64,000 nt of DNA from Phycomyces blakesleeanus NRRL 1555(-) (GCF_001638985.1 NW_017265168.1:282219-346218); one strand, 5' to 3'; positions 12,133-24,433 are shown, counted from the first letter of the stretch. Program-made: numbers and translations. Notes: generated by a model not told the origin, from the letters alone.

Positions 12133-15100
12133 TTGCATGCCAAGAATGCAATGGTGCCACGAATTGCAAAAAAACCAAAGTATGCAAGAGTGGCATTCTT
12201 TGCTTCAAAAGTCCATGACCAAACCACTTTCAGTATAACCAAAAACATAAAAACGTGTTGGCTTTGTAGAAAGAACTTCAGTCAAGAGTGGAAACTTAGA
12301 TGCCATCTACAAAAGTTTCATGCATCAGAAGATTTCACAAACAACAGCCCAATTGAAAATCTCGAAGATGTTCCTGATTGCAAAATCAATGAATCTCCTG
12401 TTCCTGAAAATGAAGATTCATTGTGTGAAGACAAAGACACCAATTCTACTGTAAAAAGTAGGATGGACACTGAGCTTGACAACAATGCCAGCAAAATTGA
12501 CAAAAGTGCCAGCAAAATGGACAATTCTGACAACAGCAGCAATATTGACATGGAGAAAGTAAGTCATTCCCTGGATGATGCAGGCCCAGCTAACTTTTTA
12601 TATGCACACATCTGGGATAGCATGATATCTTCTGTAACCAACCTTGACTCACTCATAGATGAAAATGTTGATTGGCTTGACAGCTTACTTGGAGCATGCT
12701 CAACCTGGAATTTTAATATCTTGACTACTTACCCATTTCCAGACCTTCAGTCAATGGTGTTATTTGCTCTGGTAAATGGTGACAACGATATGTTCTCTTG
12801 TAGAATCTTGAAAAGGATTGTTTTGACCATTAGACTTATCCTAAAGCTGCAAGAGGAAGCCAACACAAACAGATCATCTTTCAAGCTACCCCGTTTGGAT
12901 GCACTCTTGAACTACCAGAGCAGAAAGAAGTCCAAGCTCCCTGTACTCACTTCGACACCCGTGACAATCGATTTGCCTAAAAACAAGTCTGTCTTAGCAT
13001 ATGTAAACATGCCCTCAGATCACTTGAAGTTACTTGCCACGAACTCTGTGAAAGCAAAGTTCATGTTTGCTATGCCTGATTGTATGGCAGACTAGTTTGT
13101 ATGCTTACAGTAAGGCAAGAAATAGAGAACACACAAGAATTTCCAGCAGCTGATGTTTACACACAACAAGATAGACTTTTGGTCTGGGGATGTTGTTGAG
13201 TTTGCTGGTGGCTCTGCCAATGCTCATTTTTTGGTAAGGGCTTTTTATATGATAGACATCTCTGCTGTGTATCCTCAAGATTATAATGTTTTGCTCCCTG
13301 AAAACAATCATTTTGCTCACATCGAAACTAAGCGTATCAGTATGAGAGTTAAGAAATTACTCTGGGTTGATGCTTCTTCTATTCATATTGACTTTTGCTT
13401 CAGTGTGTTCCCAGAGAAGATTGATCCTGTACTTCCAGTCCACCGGTCTTTGCTTCTAGTCTCCCATTTCCTGAAACGACATATCTCTCAAGGTCCTGAC
13501 AATCCAAATAACAAAAACCGTTTTTACAAGGTCAGGATTGCTCCAATAACATGTCAGGAAGCCAGTCAAAGCAGTACAATCTTTACAAAAGTTGGTCTAT
13601 AAAGTGTGCAGCTCTTTTCTTTGAAGAGAGGTCTTCGATAGAGAACATCTACTTCCTATCTGCAATCCCAAAGAAAGATGGTGCAAGTGGAATGTCATTG
13701 CTTCCTGTCTTTGTCAAAGACCTCAAGATGCTTGAAAACGGACTGGTGATGTTCTCAGCTGAAGACAACAAACACGTCTTAGTCGTAGCACCACTCCTTT
13801 GGATTGAGGCTGACACACCATGCCATTCTGAGCTCTGTGGTTTACGTGCCCCTACTTGTCTGTATCCATGCTGGAAATGCTACGTGGTGTTACAAAGAAC
13901 CGCAGAAAAATTGAAGGATGAGATACACTATACGGGTAGTCATGCTAGCAAAATCAAGAAACATTACCAGATTGCTGCATCTACCTCAGATAGAAGTTCA
14001 ACTATACCAGATGCTCCCTCAACTGGTAAAAATTTTAAGGCAAGTGAACTAAGCTTCAGATATAGGGCAATGGATGTAGTGTTAGATCTGGATTCGTTTG
14101 ATCCATTGACCAATACACCTATAGAAATACTACATAACATTCTTCTTGGTGTTGCAAAGTATTTGGTAACCGATTTGGTAAAGGTTGTTCTAAAGGGACA
14201 CCCCAGTTTACTGAACAAGCTAATGGACTCTTTGAAGGAATATGAGAAGTTTCAAGATTTATCACAAAAGTTTACTAGACTCCTAAGACATTGCAGCTTG
14301 TTCCTTGGAAGAGATTTTAAGATTCTTGTACAAATCCTTCCCATTGTCTTGGCTACCAAGTTTTTAAATGATAATGAATTCTTTCTCATAGCCCCATGTT
14401 TTGTCTATCTTGGCCATCTTTGTTCCCTGGTATTTGTTAGAGCAGTTAAGTACAATTATAATTCTTATATAGCCAAAGTTAAAAATACAGTTACTAGTCT
14501 GATCCAAAAACTATATTTTTATGACAAGAATTATAGTATTGAGTGTCATAAGCTGTATATCTCAAAGCTTAAATTACATCTGCTCACTCATCTTCTCAAC
14601 AACCTTTGAAGATTTAGAACTGCTTTACATTACAAAACCAAAAAAGGTGAGCAGTTTAACAAACACATTCGTGAGCACCTAATACATACAAATAGGTTAA
14701 GCACCTCAAGAGACGTATGTCTCATATTCATCAAGCAAGCAGTTATGAGACATGTCATTGATGGTGGCTCATGGATGAACAAAGGCAGCCAGAGATAGCA
14801 TTTTTTTAGTGATACTGCAGTGTTCCTTCACAAAAATTTTGACAAGAGCTTCTGGGATATCTTGTATGGCAGATCAAGAGACTTTGCTAATAACAACAAC
14901 ATTGACAATATTGCAGATCTCTCACCTGGTAATAATACCTTTGGAGTATTTGCACTTGAGGAGAGTAGAGATCAGCCAGTCCATTATATTATTGGAAAGG
15001 TCTCCTCTCTGAGAGTAGAACACTACAGAGTTGAGAGTAGTGCCCATGGTTAAGAGAACATCTTTCTCTGCGCACAAAGGTTCTTTAATGATCTAACTAC

Positions 15101-15233
15101 TCCACTCGATCAATTGACAATAATTTGCAAGCTTGACATGCACACTTTTTATGACAATAAGCTTGTAATTAATCTTAACAAGTTTGGATCATATCAGTTC
15201 TTTGCCTCTCAGGTGTACAATTGGCAGTATTAA
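12133..15233 (+). pseudogene. Plavaka-like (CACTA-related) fungal transposase, broken
   Basis: Three collinear open segments form one protein: 12133-13095, 13153-13602 and 13551-15233. A C2H2 finger lies at residues 42-63 (C-x2-C-x12-H-x4-H), then an acidic Ser/Asp/Asn linker, then the catalytic region. The latter includes CAALFFEERSS, the SELCGLRAPTCLYPCWKC cysteine cluster and NTPIEILHNILLG, the last typical of Plavaka-type transposases. Breaks: TAG 13093, TAA 13111, TAG 13123, a frameshift near 13540, TGA 14607, TAG 14796, TAA 15051. The stop at 15231-15233 is probably the original end. It is intron-poor compared with the CACTA genes here. Terminal repeats were not found. Confidence 0.72.
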
Positions 15234-15323
15234 TTAAAATTTATATCAATAAATATTTTTTTAATAAAAATTCTTGATTTTTACTAAGTTATTTTTTGTT
15301 TTTGGTAAAACTCCAAGAATATA

Positions 15324-15376
15324 CAGACCCATATCAGTACTGAATAAAATTTTAAGATTCCGCCAAATCAAGGCAT
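15324..15376 (+). repeat. Left terminal inverted repeat of the Tc1 element (53 bp)
   Basis: Reverse complement of 16616-16668 with no mismatch over 53 bp; the match ends at 15377. Confidence 0.93.
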
Positions 15377-15434
15377 TACCATTACACTACCTTTTATTTA
15401 TTTTTGCAAAGCTTTTCCTCATTCGAATCTCACC

Positions 15435-16496
15435 ATGTCTCACCAAAACAAAAAGCAAACTCTTCCCAAACGAAAGCAGCTTTCAGATTATCAAAGAGGA
15501 CTGATAATTGGTGATGCTATAGTAAATGGCACTGCTGCTGAAATTTCTGAGAAGAATGGTATACCTCTAGCAATGGTGTATTCCACAATCAATAGATGGA
15601 GAGATACTGGAACCATATTTCCTGATAAGCGAAAAGGAACTTTGAAGATAATGGATGAGCGAGATGAGTGTCACTTGATTAATGAGATGAAGACGAATCG
15701 TGAGACAACACTTGGGGGTCTTACTACCTTCATGTCTGACACCCTAGGGCATCTCATCTCCAAGTCTACCATTCGTTGAACTATTCGTAGATCTAGATTG
15801 TCTTCTTGTAAAGTTGTATACAAGGCACTGCGACCAAAAGCACACAAGAAGAAGCGGTTGGCATTTGCTAATCATGTCAGAGAGACCAATCAGAGATGGG
15901 ATCGCATCATCTGGAGCGATGAGTCAAGGTTTATGCTTTTCAGCAGAGATGGCAATACTAGAGTATGGCGGTATCCTCAAGAAAAATACAGAGAAGAGTT
16001 CATTAGACCAAGACTGCAGTGTGGCGGAGGCTCCATTATAGTTTGGGGCTGTGTATGGGCAGGAGGAGTTGGCCCATTGAAAACTATAAAGAACACACTT
16101 GACCAGTATGCATATATGAACTTAATGAAAAGGAAGCTTCTTCCATTTATGGAATCTCTTAGTGAGAACAATGATGGGGAGTTTATCTACCAAGAAGATA
16201 ATGCTCCTTGTCATAAGTCTAAGCTTGCAGAAGAGTGGAAGAAGCATCAGAACTTCCCAGTGATGGTATGGCCGCCGAACAGTCCAGATCTCAGCCCCAT
16301 ACAGAATTTATGGGCATATCTTACCAGAAAAGTGAATGCCAGAGTCCCCTTTCCAAAAAATCTTAATAAGCTGGAGAGGGCTATTCATAATGAACAGAAG
16401 AATATTCCGGCTGACATTTGCAAGACACATTGCATGTCAATGCCTAATCGCTTACATGAGATGAAGAAGGCTCGTGGAGGGTCAACACATTATTAA
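15435..16496 (+). pseudogene. Tc1-type transposase, one stop and altered catalytic triad
   Basis: One reading frame of 354 codons, broken by a single TGA at 15777-15779. The N-terminal half has the helix-turn-helix layout of Tc1 proteins (LSDYQRGLIIGDAI ... STINRWRDTGT). The second half has IIWSDESRF (first Asp) and YQEDNAPCH (second Asp). The third acidic position, normally Glu in PIENLW, is Gln here: PIQNLW, codon CAG 16302-16304, with 34 residues between it and the second Asp (DD34Q). The TGA is followed by codons keeping the family pattern and could derive from CGA. This copy should be inactive even if the stop were read through, so its movement must have used a transposase in trans. Confidence 0.9.
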
Positions 16497-16615
16497 TTTT
16501 TTTAATAAATTTACTTTTTATTTTTTTAAGAGCCATATCTTAGTATATATATGTTTTCAAACATGGGATGTTAAGTGAATATAGATAAACTAGTGTAAGA
16601 ATGTTAAAGAAGTTG

Positions 16616-16668
16616 ATGCCTTGATTTGGCGGAATCTTAAAATTTTATTCAGTACTGATATGGGTCTG
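16616..16668 (-). repeat. Right terminal inverted repeat of the Tc1 element (53 bp)
   Basis: Perfect partner of 15324-15376. Perfect arms imply recent movement even though the transposase is dead. Confidence 0.93.
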
Positions 16669-17086
16669 TATATATATAGATGCATACATTTTCAAATTTA
16701 TCTAATGCAGACATAATATCTCAGAAAATTGCTCTAAATTGATATTCCAAAAAGTTCAGATTTTTTAAACCAATCAAAATGCTTGGGAGTAAATCAAATC
16801 TATATTTGATATCAAAAATCTCCCGTGGTGTAATTGGTCTCTTGTATATGTTTTGGGTGTTTAAGATAGTAGATATACTTATAAAAATATTACTAGATAA
16901 CTAGCATTTAAGATATATTAATGTAACTATTCTTTTAACCAGAAATCAAATATCAACTTGTATAAATAGTTGAAAAATATATTTAATAAAAAGCCTATTT
17001 TATTCTATCTAAAAACTATTTATAAACTTGACAATCCTCTGTGGTATTGATTCTGCAACTTAGTTACAAATGCTACACTGGAAAAA

Positions 17087-18913
17087 TGACCTGACATACG
17101 TATGTGTAAAGGCGTAGTTACTCAGGTGTCAAGACGGGGTTTAACATTGAGTCCAGATACATATCACCATGTAACAAGTTCGTCTTAGCACCATGTGCCA
17201 TGACCAGCTATACACATGTGTGGGGTCAAATAAAAATGCCGGGGATATAGTTCTTTAGCACTTTTGGTGTGTTGATCTGACTTGGGATATTGAAAAGAGT
17301 TTTTTGAAACCAAGGTTTTATTTTTATATGTTTTATATGGAGCTTTAAAGGTGGATAATATATTTATTTTCGATCTTGACACAGTAGTATAGTTCAACAT
17401 TACACCTCTTCATTATCTTTTATATCCAATTAAATTCAATACTTGAGCAATTCTTTGGATTCTGAACCATAGTATAGTTCAATCGTTTTTATTTTAATTT
17501 CAGAAATTGTTTTATTGGTAAAAGTTTATAATAGTATTTATTTGGAAAGAACAGAATGTTTCTAGAACTATAACAATCTTATAGTATTGATTTATTGGAT
17601 ATCCGTTATTGCTTCTACTGGTTTGCTTGATACTGTTTGAATAAAATAATTATCTACAGAAAAGAAATACCTGAAAATATAAAAAGAAAGCAGACTGTTT
17701 GTTGAAATACAACAGTCTTTAAGAAGCATAGAAAAATTATTAGCTATGTGTGCTGGGTACTACATTTAATGTAGTATGCTTTTACATTTTGTGTACACTT
17801 TTATACTTACATTGTAAATATTGGAAAAGAGCAAGCAAAAAATAGATGTCAATATTGCTAATCCATGGTGTTCCTTATGATATCTTTCACTATAAAAACA
17901 ACGAAAAACATTAATTTTTATGAATCAAATAAAATAATAAATAATTTACATACCAGTAGCAAGAATATATATTAACAGAGATAGATTGTCTTTGTAAACA
18001 CTTGATAGAACTCTAGTGAAAAATAATAATATTTTATGTTAACATATTATAATATTAATATAACTAAAATAAAAAATAAAGTAGTGATCCTTACTATGTA
18101 ATGTCATTTCCAGCTGTATAATGTAAGGGAAATCAAAGACGGGATCAACAATGTTCATCTATAATAAGACTTCATTTTAGTAAGATACATGTCAAAATAA
18201 TATATATATATATATATACTACCTTGATGTTTTTAACCAAATTCATTTGTAGCAGTTATTCTTGATGATCAAGTCTGTAATAAAAAAAACAAGTCAGAAG
18301 AATTTTTATAGATGTCAATTTTGCAAAATATAATATTGACCTTTGTTAATCTGGACAGCGATTGTGAAATGAATGCATTTAAATGAGAGCAAACGAGTAT
18401 CTATTATGATAATAAAAGAATATATTAATTTTTATTGTTTATAAAAAAGTATTTAATAAAGAAGTGTGTTACCAGAAAAAAAGCCACTAATATAATAATG
18501 ACAAACGTTGGAAAAGAGGAAAGAAGCAGAAAAGAAGAAAGAAAAAGACGTAAATTTTTTTTCCGCGTTTGAAACAAAATACCAAAAAGCTTATCCAATA
18601 AACGATAGCAAAAAAAAACTGAAAAGAGGTGATCAATTGAGGTCAAAAAATGTATCAAGGCCGATTTGCATCTCAGTGTTTCAAGAAGTTGTCTTTGAAG
18701 TGTTCCTGAAGCATCACTACCGCCTATAAATACTTAATATTTCTACTTGCAATTCAATGTCACTCACTCTTGATTATATCATCTCAACAAATCTACGTTG
18801 CGAATTTATTGTAATTTACATAACAAAATAGATGGATTGTCTCTTACAAAAGAGAATAAAAAAGAAAAAGAACTAATATTAACAATTGAAAATATTATAA
18901 TGTATTACAGATA
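17087..18913. other. Left non-coding arm of E2
   Basis: About 1.8 kb without a supportable gene, comparable to the 1.7-kb non-coding arm of copies A and B next to the same accessory gene. It contains a small palindrome, TACTACATTTAATGTAGTA, near 17758-17776. It also has several GT...AG-like segments (17.88-18.25 kb) that I could not turn into a credible protein. Confidence 0.5.
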
Positions 18914-19718
18914 ATGCCTACCCCCCAACCGCAGACTCGCTCCTTCTCTTGCTAGCACTGATGTCCAGTTGCTACAAGCTTTGAATGCGATGAAAGAAGA
19001 GATGAAGGCCATGAAGGATAAGATCACATTGATGGATACAAGAATCGGTGCAGTGATCACCGGTAACACAACCGCCATTAATGGCATTGATGCCTTGTCT
19101 GCCCTCCCAGCATCTGCGCATGTGCCCACTAGTGTTGCATCCACTTCTGCTGCCCTTCCCATCACCAAATCAAGTGATACTAACGCTGTATTTGTAATTA
19201 TAAAGATACAAAAGACACTTGCCAATCTTGTTGCTAATTAAAATATAATAGGGATACATTCATGATTATATGTGAAACCCAAAGCTAAAATCAAGAGACC
19301 AGGCAGAAATCCAAGCAAACGCCATAAAACCAAAGTGGGCAGTTGATGTTCGTTTTGATCGCTCTCCAAATAGAGAGTTAGTCAAACAACTCTTGTATTA
19401 CTTGGAAAAGAAGTTTGCTGGCACTGATATGAGGACACGCGACCTTCGTAAGTGTATATATACAAACTTCTGTAGTAGACGTCGCCAGCAAAGGGAACTT
19501 CCAGAAACAAGACGAGCCTTGAATACTAATTCAAGAAGATCTGGCCGTGAAACTGACACTGTAGAAAAAAAAGTGCAAGTACTCGCAGAAATAATTGCAT
19601 ATCTGCAAAATCCATGTAACTTTGTAAAAATCATATCAATCTTACTAAATTTAGAGTGTTATAAGCCCCTTTTAGAAGCTGTGGACCCGCAATTAATCTT
19701 TTTTTCATGTGTTAAACT

Positions 19719-19755
19719 CAGTCGTCTATTTTAAGTGAGAAAAAAAAGACGACTG
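19719..19755. repeat. Short hairpin downstream of the E1 transposase
   Basis: Nine-base arms CAGTCGTCT and AGACGACTG enclose a 19-nt A-rich loop. It lies about 200 bp past the transposase stop and 162 bp inside the E1 end, so it could be a subterminal protein-binding site or a 3'-processing structure. Confidence 0.5.
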
Positions 19756-19956
19756 TTCTTTTTTGTTTACAATTTTGATCAAGGTTACAAATATAGCCAA
19801 TCAATCAGATATACCGTTAATTTGCATTTTCTGGTGATGCGCAATTTTAAATAAAATGATAATGACAATCAACTTCGTTGAGTAATATCTGAATAAGACG
19901 AAAGGTTTATATACATTTATTAAAAAGAAAGAGGGAAAAAAAAGAAGAAGAAAAAA

Positions 19957-22900
19957 CTACTGGTTGTGGGTCGGCAAGGGCCAGACGATATGTCTAATGG
20001 CCCCATCCTTAGTATCGTGAACGAGGCCAGCCATCCCCTTGAAGGACTTCACGTCTACTATCCTCATCTCGCCCTGCGAGTGGTTGCTCAAAACAGGGAA
20101 GAGCATGCCCAGCAAGGGCCTGACGTCAGAAAGACTCTCGGTGGCTGCAAAGAGCCTGGTCACTCCTTTGATAGTGTGGGAAAAAAATTTGTGAACAAAT
20201 CCATAACTTTCAAAAAACATAATTAAATTATAACTAATATCGACTTTTAACAATGTAGAATATAACTAACAACACTTACTCCCACATATGTTTGAGCACA
20301 ACAAGATTGTTAGCTCGAACATGTCTACTGTCAAAGGAGGACCAGACTCTGTAAACCACCAAGACTTTCCACATCTTCGTGGTGCAAACCACTGAGTCTT
20401 GTTCCTCAAAGGAGGAAACTCCTTCTCCTGCCCGGAAAGGCACCAACTGTTGGACGAGATCCTCCCATTCCATGCCAATGGTGTTGGCCAACTCAGCCAT
20501 GCTATACCTGGTTGGACTGGACCACAGCTGAGGACCAGTAACATCATCACTTGCAACCTCGAAGTTGCTGGTCCTTCTGTCAGCTGGTCCAGTCCTGGCT
20601 GGACGGTTGCCGCGGCAGTGGCTGATGGCCGCCATCCGGAAAAGAACATTTTCCATGTTTTTTCCGGGCTCCTTCCTGGAATTGATCGCAGAGGTATAGG
20701 CTCCGATTGTGCGTTCTATCAGACGGCAGCTGTAAGCCCACAAAGGGCCCATTTCCCGCAACATGAAACCAAGATGAACCAGCATGTGCTGGTTCATCAC
20801 GAATATGTTGGATTTCAGCTTACCGTCCGAAATCTTGCACCTTAGGAAGGAGTGCCAGTGGCCAATTGTCCTATAAAACTCATTAAAAACCGGATAGAAA
20901 TATATATCTAAGTGACTTACTGCTCCACGGCAACAATGTCGCTGGTGGTGATACTCCATTGTTGGACAATGGAGCACGCCAGCACCAGGTCTCTCACAGC
21001 CTGCTTTGCATCTGCAAAGCAGAGGTGGTCGATTACCATGGTTGGTACAACAAACAAGAGGAAGTCCATCCAATTGACAGCCTTCCTCTTGCCATTCGAT
21101 TCCTTCATCGACCTCCACGTACTGGTAAATGCCGTGGGTATATCTGCCCTGAATGTGCTGACTGCTTTTTCGATGTCATCTAGGCTAACATCCAGGGCAA
21201 AGGGGTACTCAAGTTGTTGCAGGCGTTCTTGGAGGTGCATTCCATGGGATTTTCTGCCCGGGCCTGCAGTCGCAGGGCAGAATTTGCCACCAAGGGCTTG
21301 ATAGAGCTGGTGCCCTGTTCCATGACCTAGGAGGTGCATCTCGTCCTGGCCGAAGAAAGCAGAACTGGTGAGTGTGGGTAACTCTGCAAAGGCATTGTAT
21401 CTCCTCCCATCAGGTCTCTAAAATGATGTTAGTGGTTTTTTTTGATATTTCATAACTTACACTTCATTCAGCTCTGCGAATACTCCCTACATCCCTCATA
21501 GGGGCAGGACCCTCGCTCTCCAGGAAGCACATGGTCTTGGTAATGCTTTCACCACGCGCAAAACAATGGCGGCAGCCGTATTGTACATTGTGATGCATAA
21601 GGTTCATCAAGTCAGAGACAGCTGGAGTATCTCCAGTTGCCATGACAAGATGAACCTTACGCACCACATACTGGTCTCCGTCCCAGCACTTCACTCCACT
21701 TGTCTGCAAGGCTCGCAGGTCAGCAAGGATGGGCTCCACAAACGAAGCAATGTTCTTTGGGTGCTTAGGCCCTGGGATGATGGCCAGCTGCATCATGTTA
21801 CCCTTCTTGTACCTAAATATATTATTTTAGTATATATAAATATACATCTAAATCAATGTGTTTTATTTACCTTTCGGCAGGGTTGATATTCATGTTAATA
21901 ACATGAATGATGCTAGCTGACATGGCAGCGTCCTTGAAGGGGTTGAACTGGTCAACAAACATAGACACCACCATGTCACCCTGGCCAACAATCCCACCTG
22001 CGAGCAGTCTATGGATGCCATCTCCATCAAGGATATCCTTATGGACATTCGATTGGCCACCAGCCAAAACCTCCATGCCATAGGTGATCTTTGCCCGTTC
22101 TTCAGGGTAAGCCAACTTGAAGCGTAATTGCTCTGAGAGAGGCACTACCTGGTTTGTCTGTACAGGTGATATAGTGCCTCTCTCACGCTGGTACCATGGT
22201 CCATTGCAGTGAGGGCACACCTCATTCTCAACAATTGAGTTTCCAGGCTCAAAATCAGGGAAACGAAAGCACCCACTGGCACACATGTCATACACCTGTG
22301 CCTTGACTGTGTATTCTTGCTTGAGCAAGGTATCCACCTTGTAATATGACAGAAGTGAATCCGTTTTAGCTAATACAATAGTAAGTATATGTAATATAGT
22401 AGATATGTAATAGTAATAAACTTACGGGATCCACGTTCTGTCATATACTTGTTTACAATCTTGACAGACTGATCGTAGATTTCACAAGAAACACTGTTCT
22501 CAAAAAACAAGGAGAACAACTCCAGACTAACGGCCTCAGCACTGCTGTTGGGAGTGTACATTGGTACAAACTGGTCGTACTCAATGTTGGCCTGCTCTGG
22601 TTCAGCTTGGGCTATTCCTTGCTTTTGGACACGTGTGAATCCAGGACCATTCTCTAATATATTTACACAGTTAATATTTAACATAAACATAATCATATGT
22701 AATAATGTTATTATTAACATTTTCTTTTAATTGTTCTTACCAGAGGTGTACTCCACCTCAACATTGCTGGAATTGGCTTCCATAGGAGAAGCGTCCTCTT
22801 CATCGGCCTCAACGTTATTAGTGGCAGCAGCCAAGAAACCATCAAAGTCAATTGAATCATCAACAGAGGCTTTATTGTTGATATCCATCATGTCGTAAGC

Positions 22901-23017
22901 TGGATAAGTGACATTGATATCCATTTGAGCGGGTTGTTGCTCAAAGAACGAATTGTCAAGCATATAACTGCTTGTTTCGTTTTTGGTAACAGGGTTAAGT
23001 AAGTCATTAATGTTCAT
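19957..23017 (-). CDS. Type-2 CACTA (Tnp2-like) transposase of E1, apparently intact
   Basis: Seven exons join in frame without a stop: 22741-23017, 22426-22653, 21871-22369, 21461-21812, 20921-21417, 20280-20870 and about 19957-20202. Together they encode about 896 residues. Every proposed intron has GT...AG ends. In order: an acidic N-terminal region; a zinc-ribbon-like CX3C...CX2C motif in exon 3; VDQFNPFKDA, at the place where type-1 proteins have NIDWFQPF (candidate first catalytic Asp); QLAIIPGPK; VMATGDTP (candidate second Asp); and GPLWAYSCRLIERTIGAY in exon 6 (candidate third acidic residue). It ends IVWPLPTHNQ; E5 also has an IVWP motif near its end. The catalytic assignments come from alignment by eye. 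The start is the first ATG and gives an unbroken acidic leader. The acceptor of the last exon (near 20202) is the least certain join. Confidence 0.85.
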
Positions 23018-23255
23018 TTTGAATTGTTGTTTTGTATTTTAAAAAAATAGGGGTGTAAGGTCGAAAAAACCACTTGGGATGTGATATTAATTTTTATTCC
23101 ATCAGTTGACAGTGAAAAATTACAAGTGCGCTAATTATCATGAAATTTTTTTTAAAGGAATTCTGGCTTTTTGTTTTTTATTTTTCAGTTTTTCTTGTTG
23201 CTTTTGTTTAACTTCGTTTTTTTTTATATTTTACATCTTCTTTACAGTTCTAAAA

Positions 23256-23834
23256 ATGTCATTGCTCGACATTGAGCAATTAAACCTTCGACTGGTGATG
23301 CTGGAGACAGCATATGCCCGGCTTGAGGCCAGGTTTGAGGCCAGGTTTGAGGCCAGGTTTGAGGCCAGGTTTGAGGCCAGGTTTGAGGGCAGTGAGGCCA
23401 CCACTGAACAGCCCGTCCGAGGTAACTCTCCTGATGTGAACCGTTTGCAGCCGGTTGTTGGTGGCAACACCATCCCACGCCCTTCCCCCCAAGGACAATC
23501 TAACAGTTGGGTACTCTCAGCTGGGAGTGTTACTGCAGCCCTGGTATTACATTTTACCAGAGGTAACACCAAAGAAGCTCAGCTTCTTTACAGTGCCATT
23601 GGCAGACTTGCTCGCCAGCTTGTACAGATAACAATGTCACGCTACCATACAAATGGTATAGCTATACCATCGTGGGGTAGTCTTGCACCTAACCAGAGAA
23701 ACATTCTGGTTAGAAACCTTGAGGAGAGAGCAGCCAGAAGAAATATTGCTCTTGATAGGTTTGAGAATTCCTGGGTGTTTATCTTTGTGCTTTCTCAGAG
23801 ATGGAGAACTGCTGTCTCCAGTGGAAGACAGTAA
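23256..23834 (+). CDS. Type-2 CACTA accessory protein of E1 (192 aa)
   Basis: Intronless frame from ATG 23256, preceded by a pyrimidine-rich leader, 238 bp from the divergent transposase start. Residues 1-45 form a heptad-type coiled coil that includes five exact EARF repeats. A Pro/Asn/Gln linker follows. The C-terminal half is PSWGSLAPNQRNILVRN and then an aromatic/basic helix ending QRWRTAVSSGRQ. The E5 counterpart has the same order: coiled coil, then PSWGSIP, then HLWRDRHKR. An oligomerising DNA-binding factor acting with the transposase on the ends is a reasonable inference by analogy with TnpA. No named domain is recognised. Confidence 0.75.
   Translation: MSLLDIEQLNLRLVMLETAYARLEARFEARFEARFEARFEARFEGSEATTEQPVRGNSPDVNRLQPVVGGNTIPRPSPQGQSNSWVLSAGSVTAALVLHFTRGNTKEAQLLYSAIGRLARQLVQITMSRYHTNGIAIPSWGSLAPNQRNILVRNLEERAARRNIALDRFENSWVFIFVLSQRWRTAVSSGRQ
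23325..23384 (+). repeat. Five exact 12-bp tandem repeats encoding EARF
   Basis: GAGGCCAGGTTT repeats at 23325, 23337, 23349, 23361 and 23373 without variation, adding 20 residues to the coiled coil. Perfect identity suggests a recent and possibly length-variable expansion. Confidence 0.92.
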
Positions 23835-24178
23835 TAAAACGTAAGTTACTTTTAAATATAAAGCCATTTATAAGATCATAACTAATACAAATCAATTGTT
23901 TTGCTTTGTTTGTTTGCTTTTTATTTTATTATAGTAGACAATACTGAACTTTATAAGTGACATTTATAAAAAAACATAATAAAAATACTATTTTAAAAAA
24001 ATTGTTATCGAGTAGAAAGTAATTTGGTATATGTCTTGTATACTTCTTCTATTGTCATTTGTTTGTTTGTTTGTTTGTTTTGTTTATTTTTGTTTTTTTG
24101 TATATTCCAGGGACCAAAAAATAAAACAAAAATAAAAATAAAAACTTATTTTTATGTGACGCAATGTGTATTATTTGA

Positions 24179-24433
24179 CCAATTAGAGATCCAACAAATT
24201 TAACAAAAAAGGGTTAGTTAAAAGTAATACACAAGTCTAATTGGCTTGAGGATGCTGAACAGCACTCGATTGAGTTTAATGCTATGGAATTCCACAAATC
24301 CGATTGGCAAAGAGTAGTAACACTAACATTGTATCACCTTGTTTTTATTGGCTGAATCCATATCTGCAAGTATGCATTTTTTACATAGTAATCTGCATTG
24401 GCGGAATTACAAATGCTGTCATTTCCTATGGTG
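24179..24433. repeat. CCAAT/ATTGG motifs in the right subterminal region of E1
   Basis: CCAAT at 24179, then ATTGG at 24240, 24303, 24347 and 24397 (spacing 44-63 bp), just inside the right end. A stronger CCAATARAA array sits at the corresponding place in E5. Likely binding sites, by analogy with CACTA subterminal repeats. Confidence 0.5.

Larger units (their letters stand above)
15324..16668 (+). mobile_element. Tc1-type element, 1345 bp, with TA duplication
   Basis: Inverted repeats start CAGACCCATATCAGTACTGA at the left and mirror exactly at the right. They are flanked by TA at 15322-15323 and 16669-16670, the duplication characteristic of the Tc1/mariner superfamily. One transposase pseudogene occupies the centre. 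It lies about 90 bp after the Plavaka-like coding region, possibly within that element's tail. Confidence 0.93.
19557..24433. mobile_element. E1: complete type-2 CACTA element nested in E2
   Basis: Left end CACTGTAGAAAAA at 19557; right end reads CACCATAGGAAAT inward from 24433 on the minus strand (9 of the first 12 positions agree). TGA flanks both sides (19554-19556 and 24434-24436). At 4877 bp it is almost the length of E5 (4867 bp). The transposase (-) and accessory protein (+) are divergent, and both read through without stops. The boundary is independently supported because excision rebuilds the exon-intron junction of the E2 accessory gene. Its coding exons are visibly richer in G+C than the surroundings. 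Confidence 0.8.

Noticed and set aside
12133..13095. Independent C2H2 transcription factor
   Set aside because: The frame continues collinearly past its stop into Plavaka-type transposase sequence, so the finger is the transposase N-terminus.
17880..18246. Small multi-exon minus-strand gene (MNLVKNIK... start)
   Set aside because: Several GT...AG joins keep a short frame open to about 60 codons, but only with chosen splice variants. No family is recognisable and it lies in a non-coding arm of E2.
20399..20845. Plus-strand open frames of 100-150 codons opposite the E1 transposase
   Set aside because: Antisense shadows of a G+C-richer coding exon; the minus-strand frame has the family motifs and consistent splicing.
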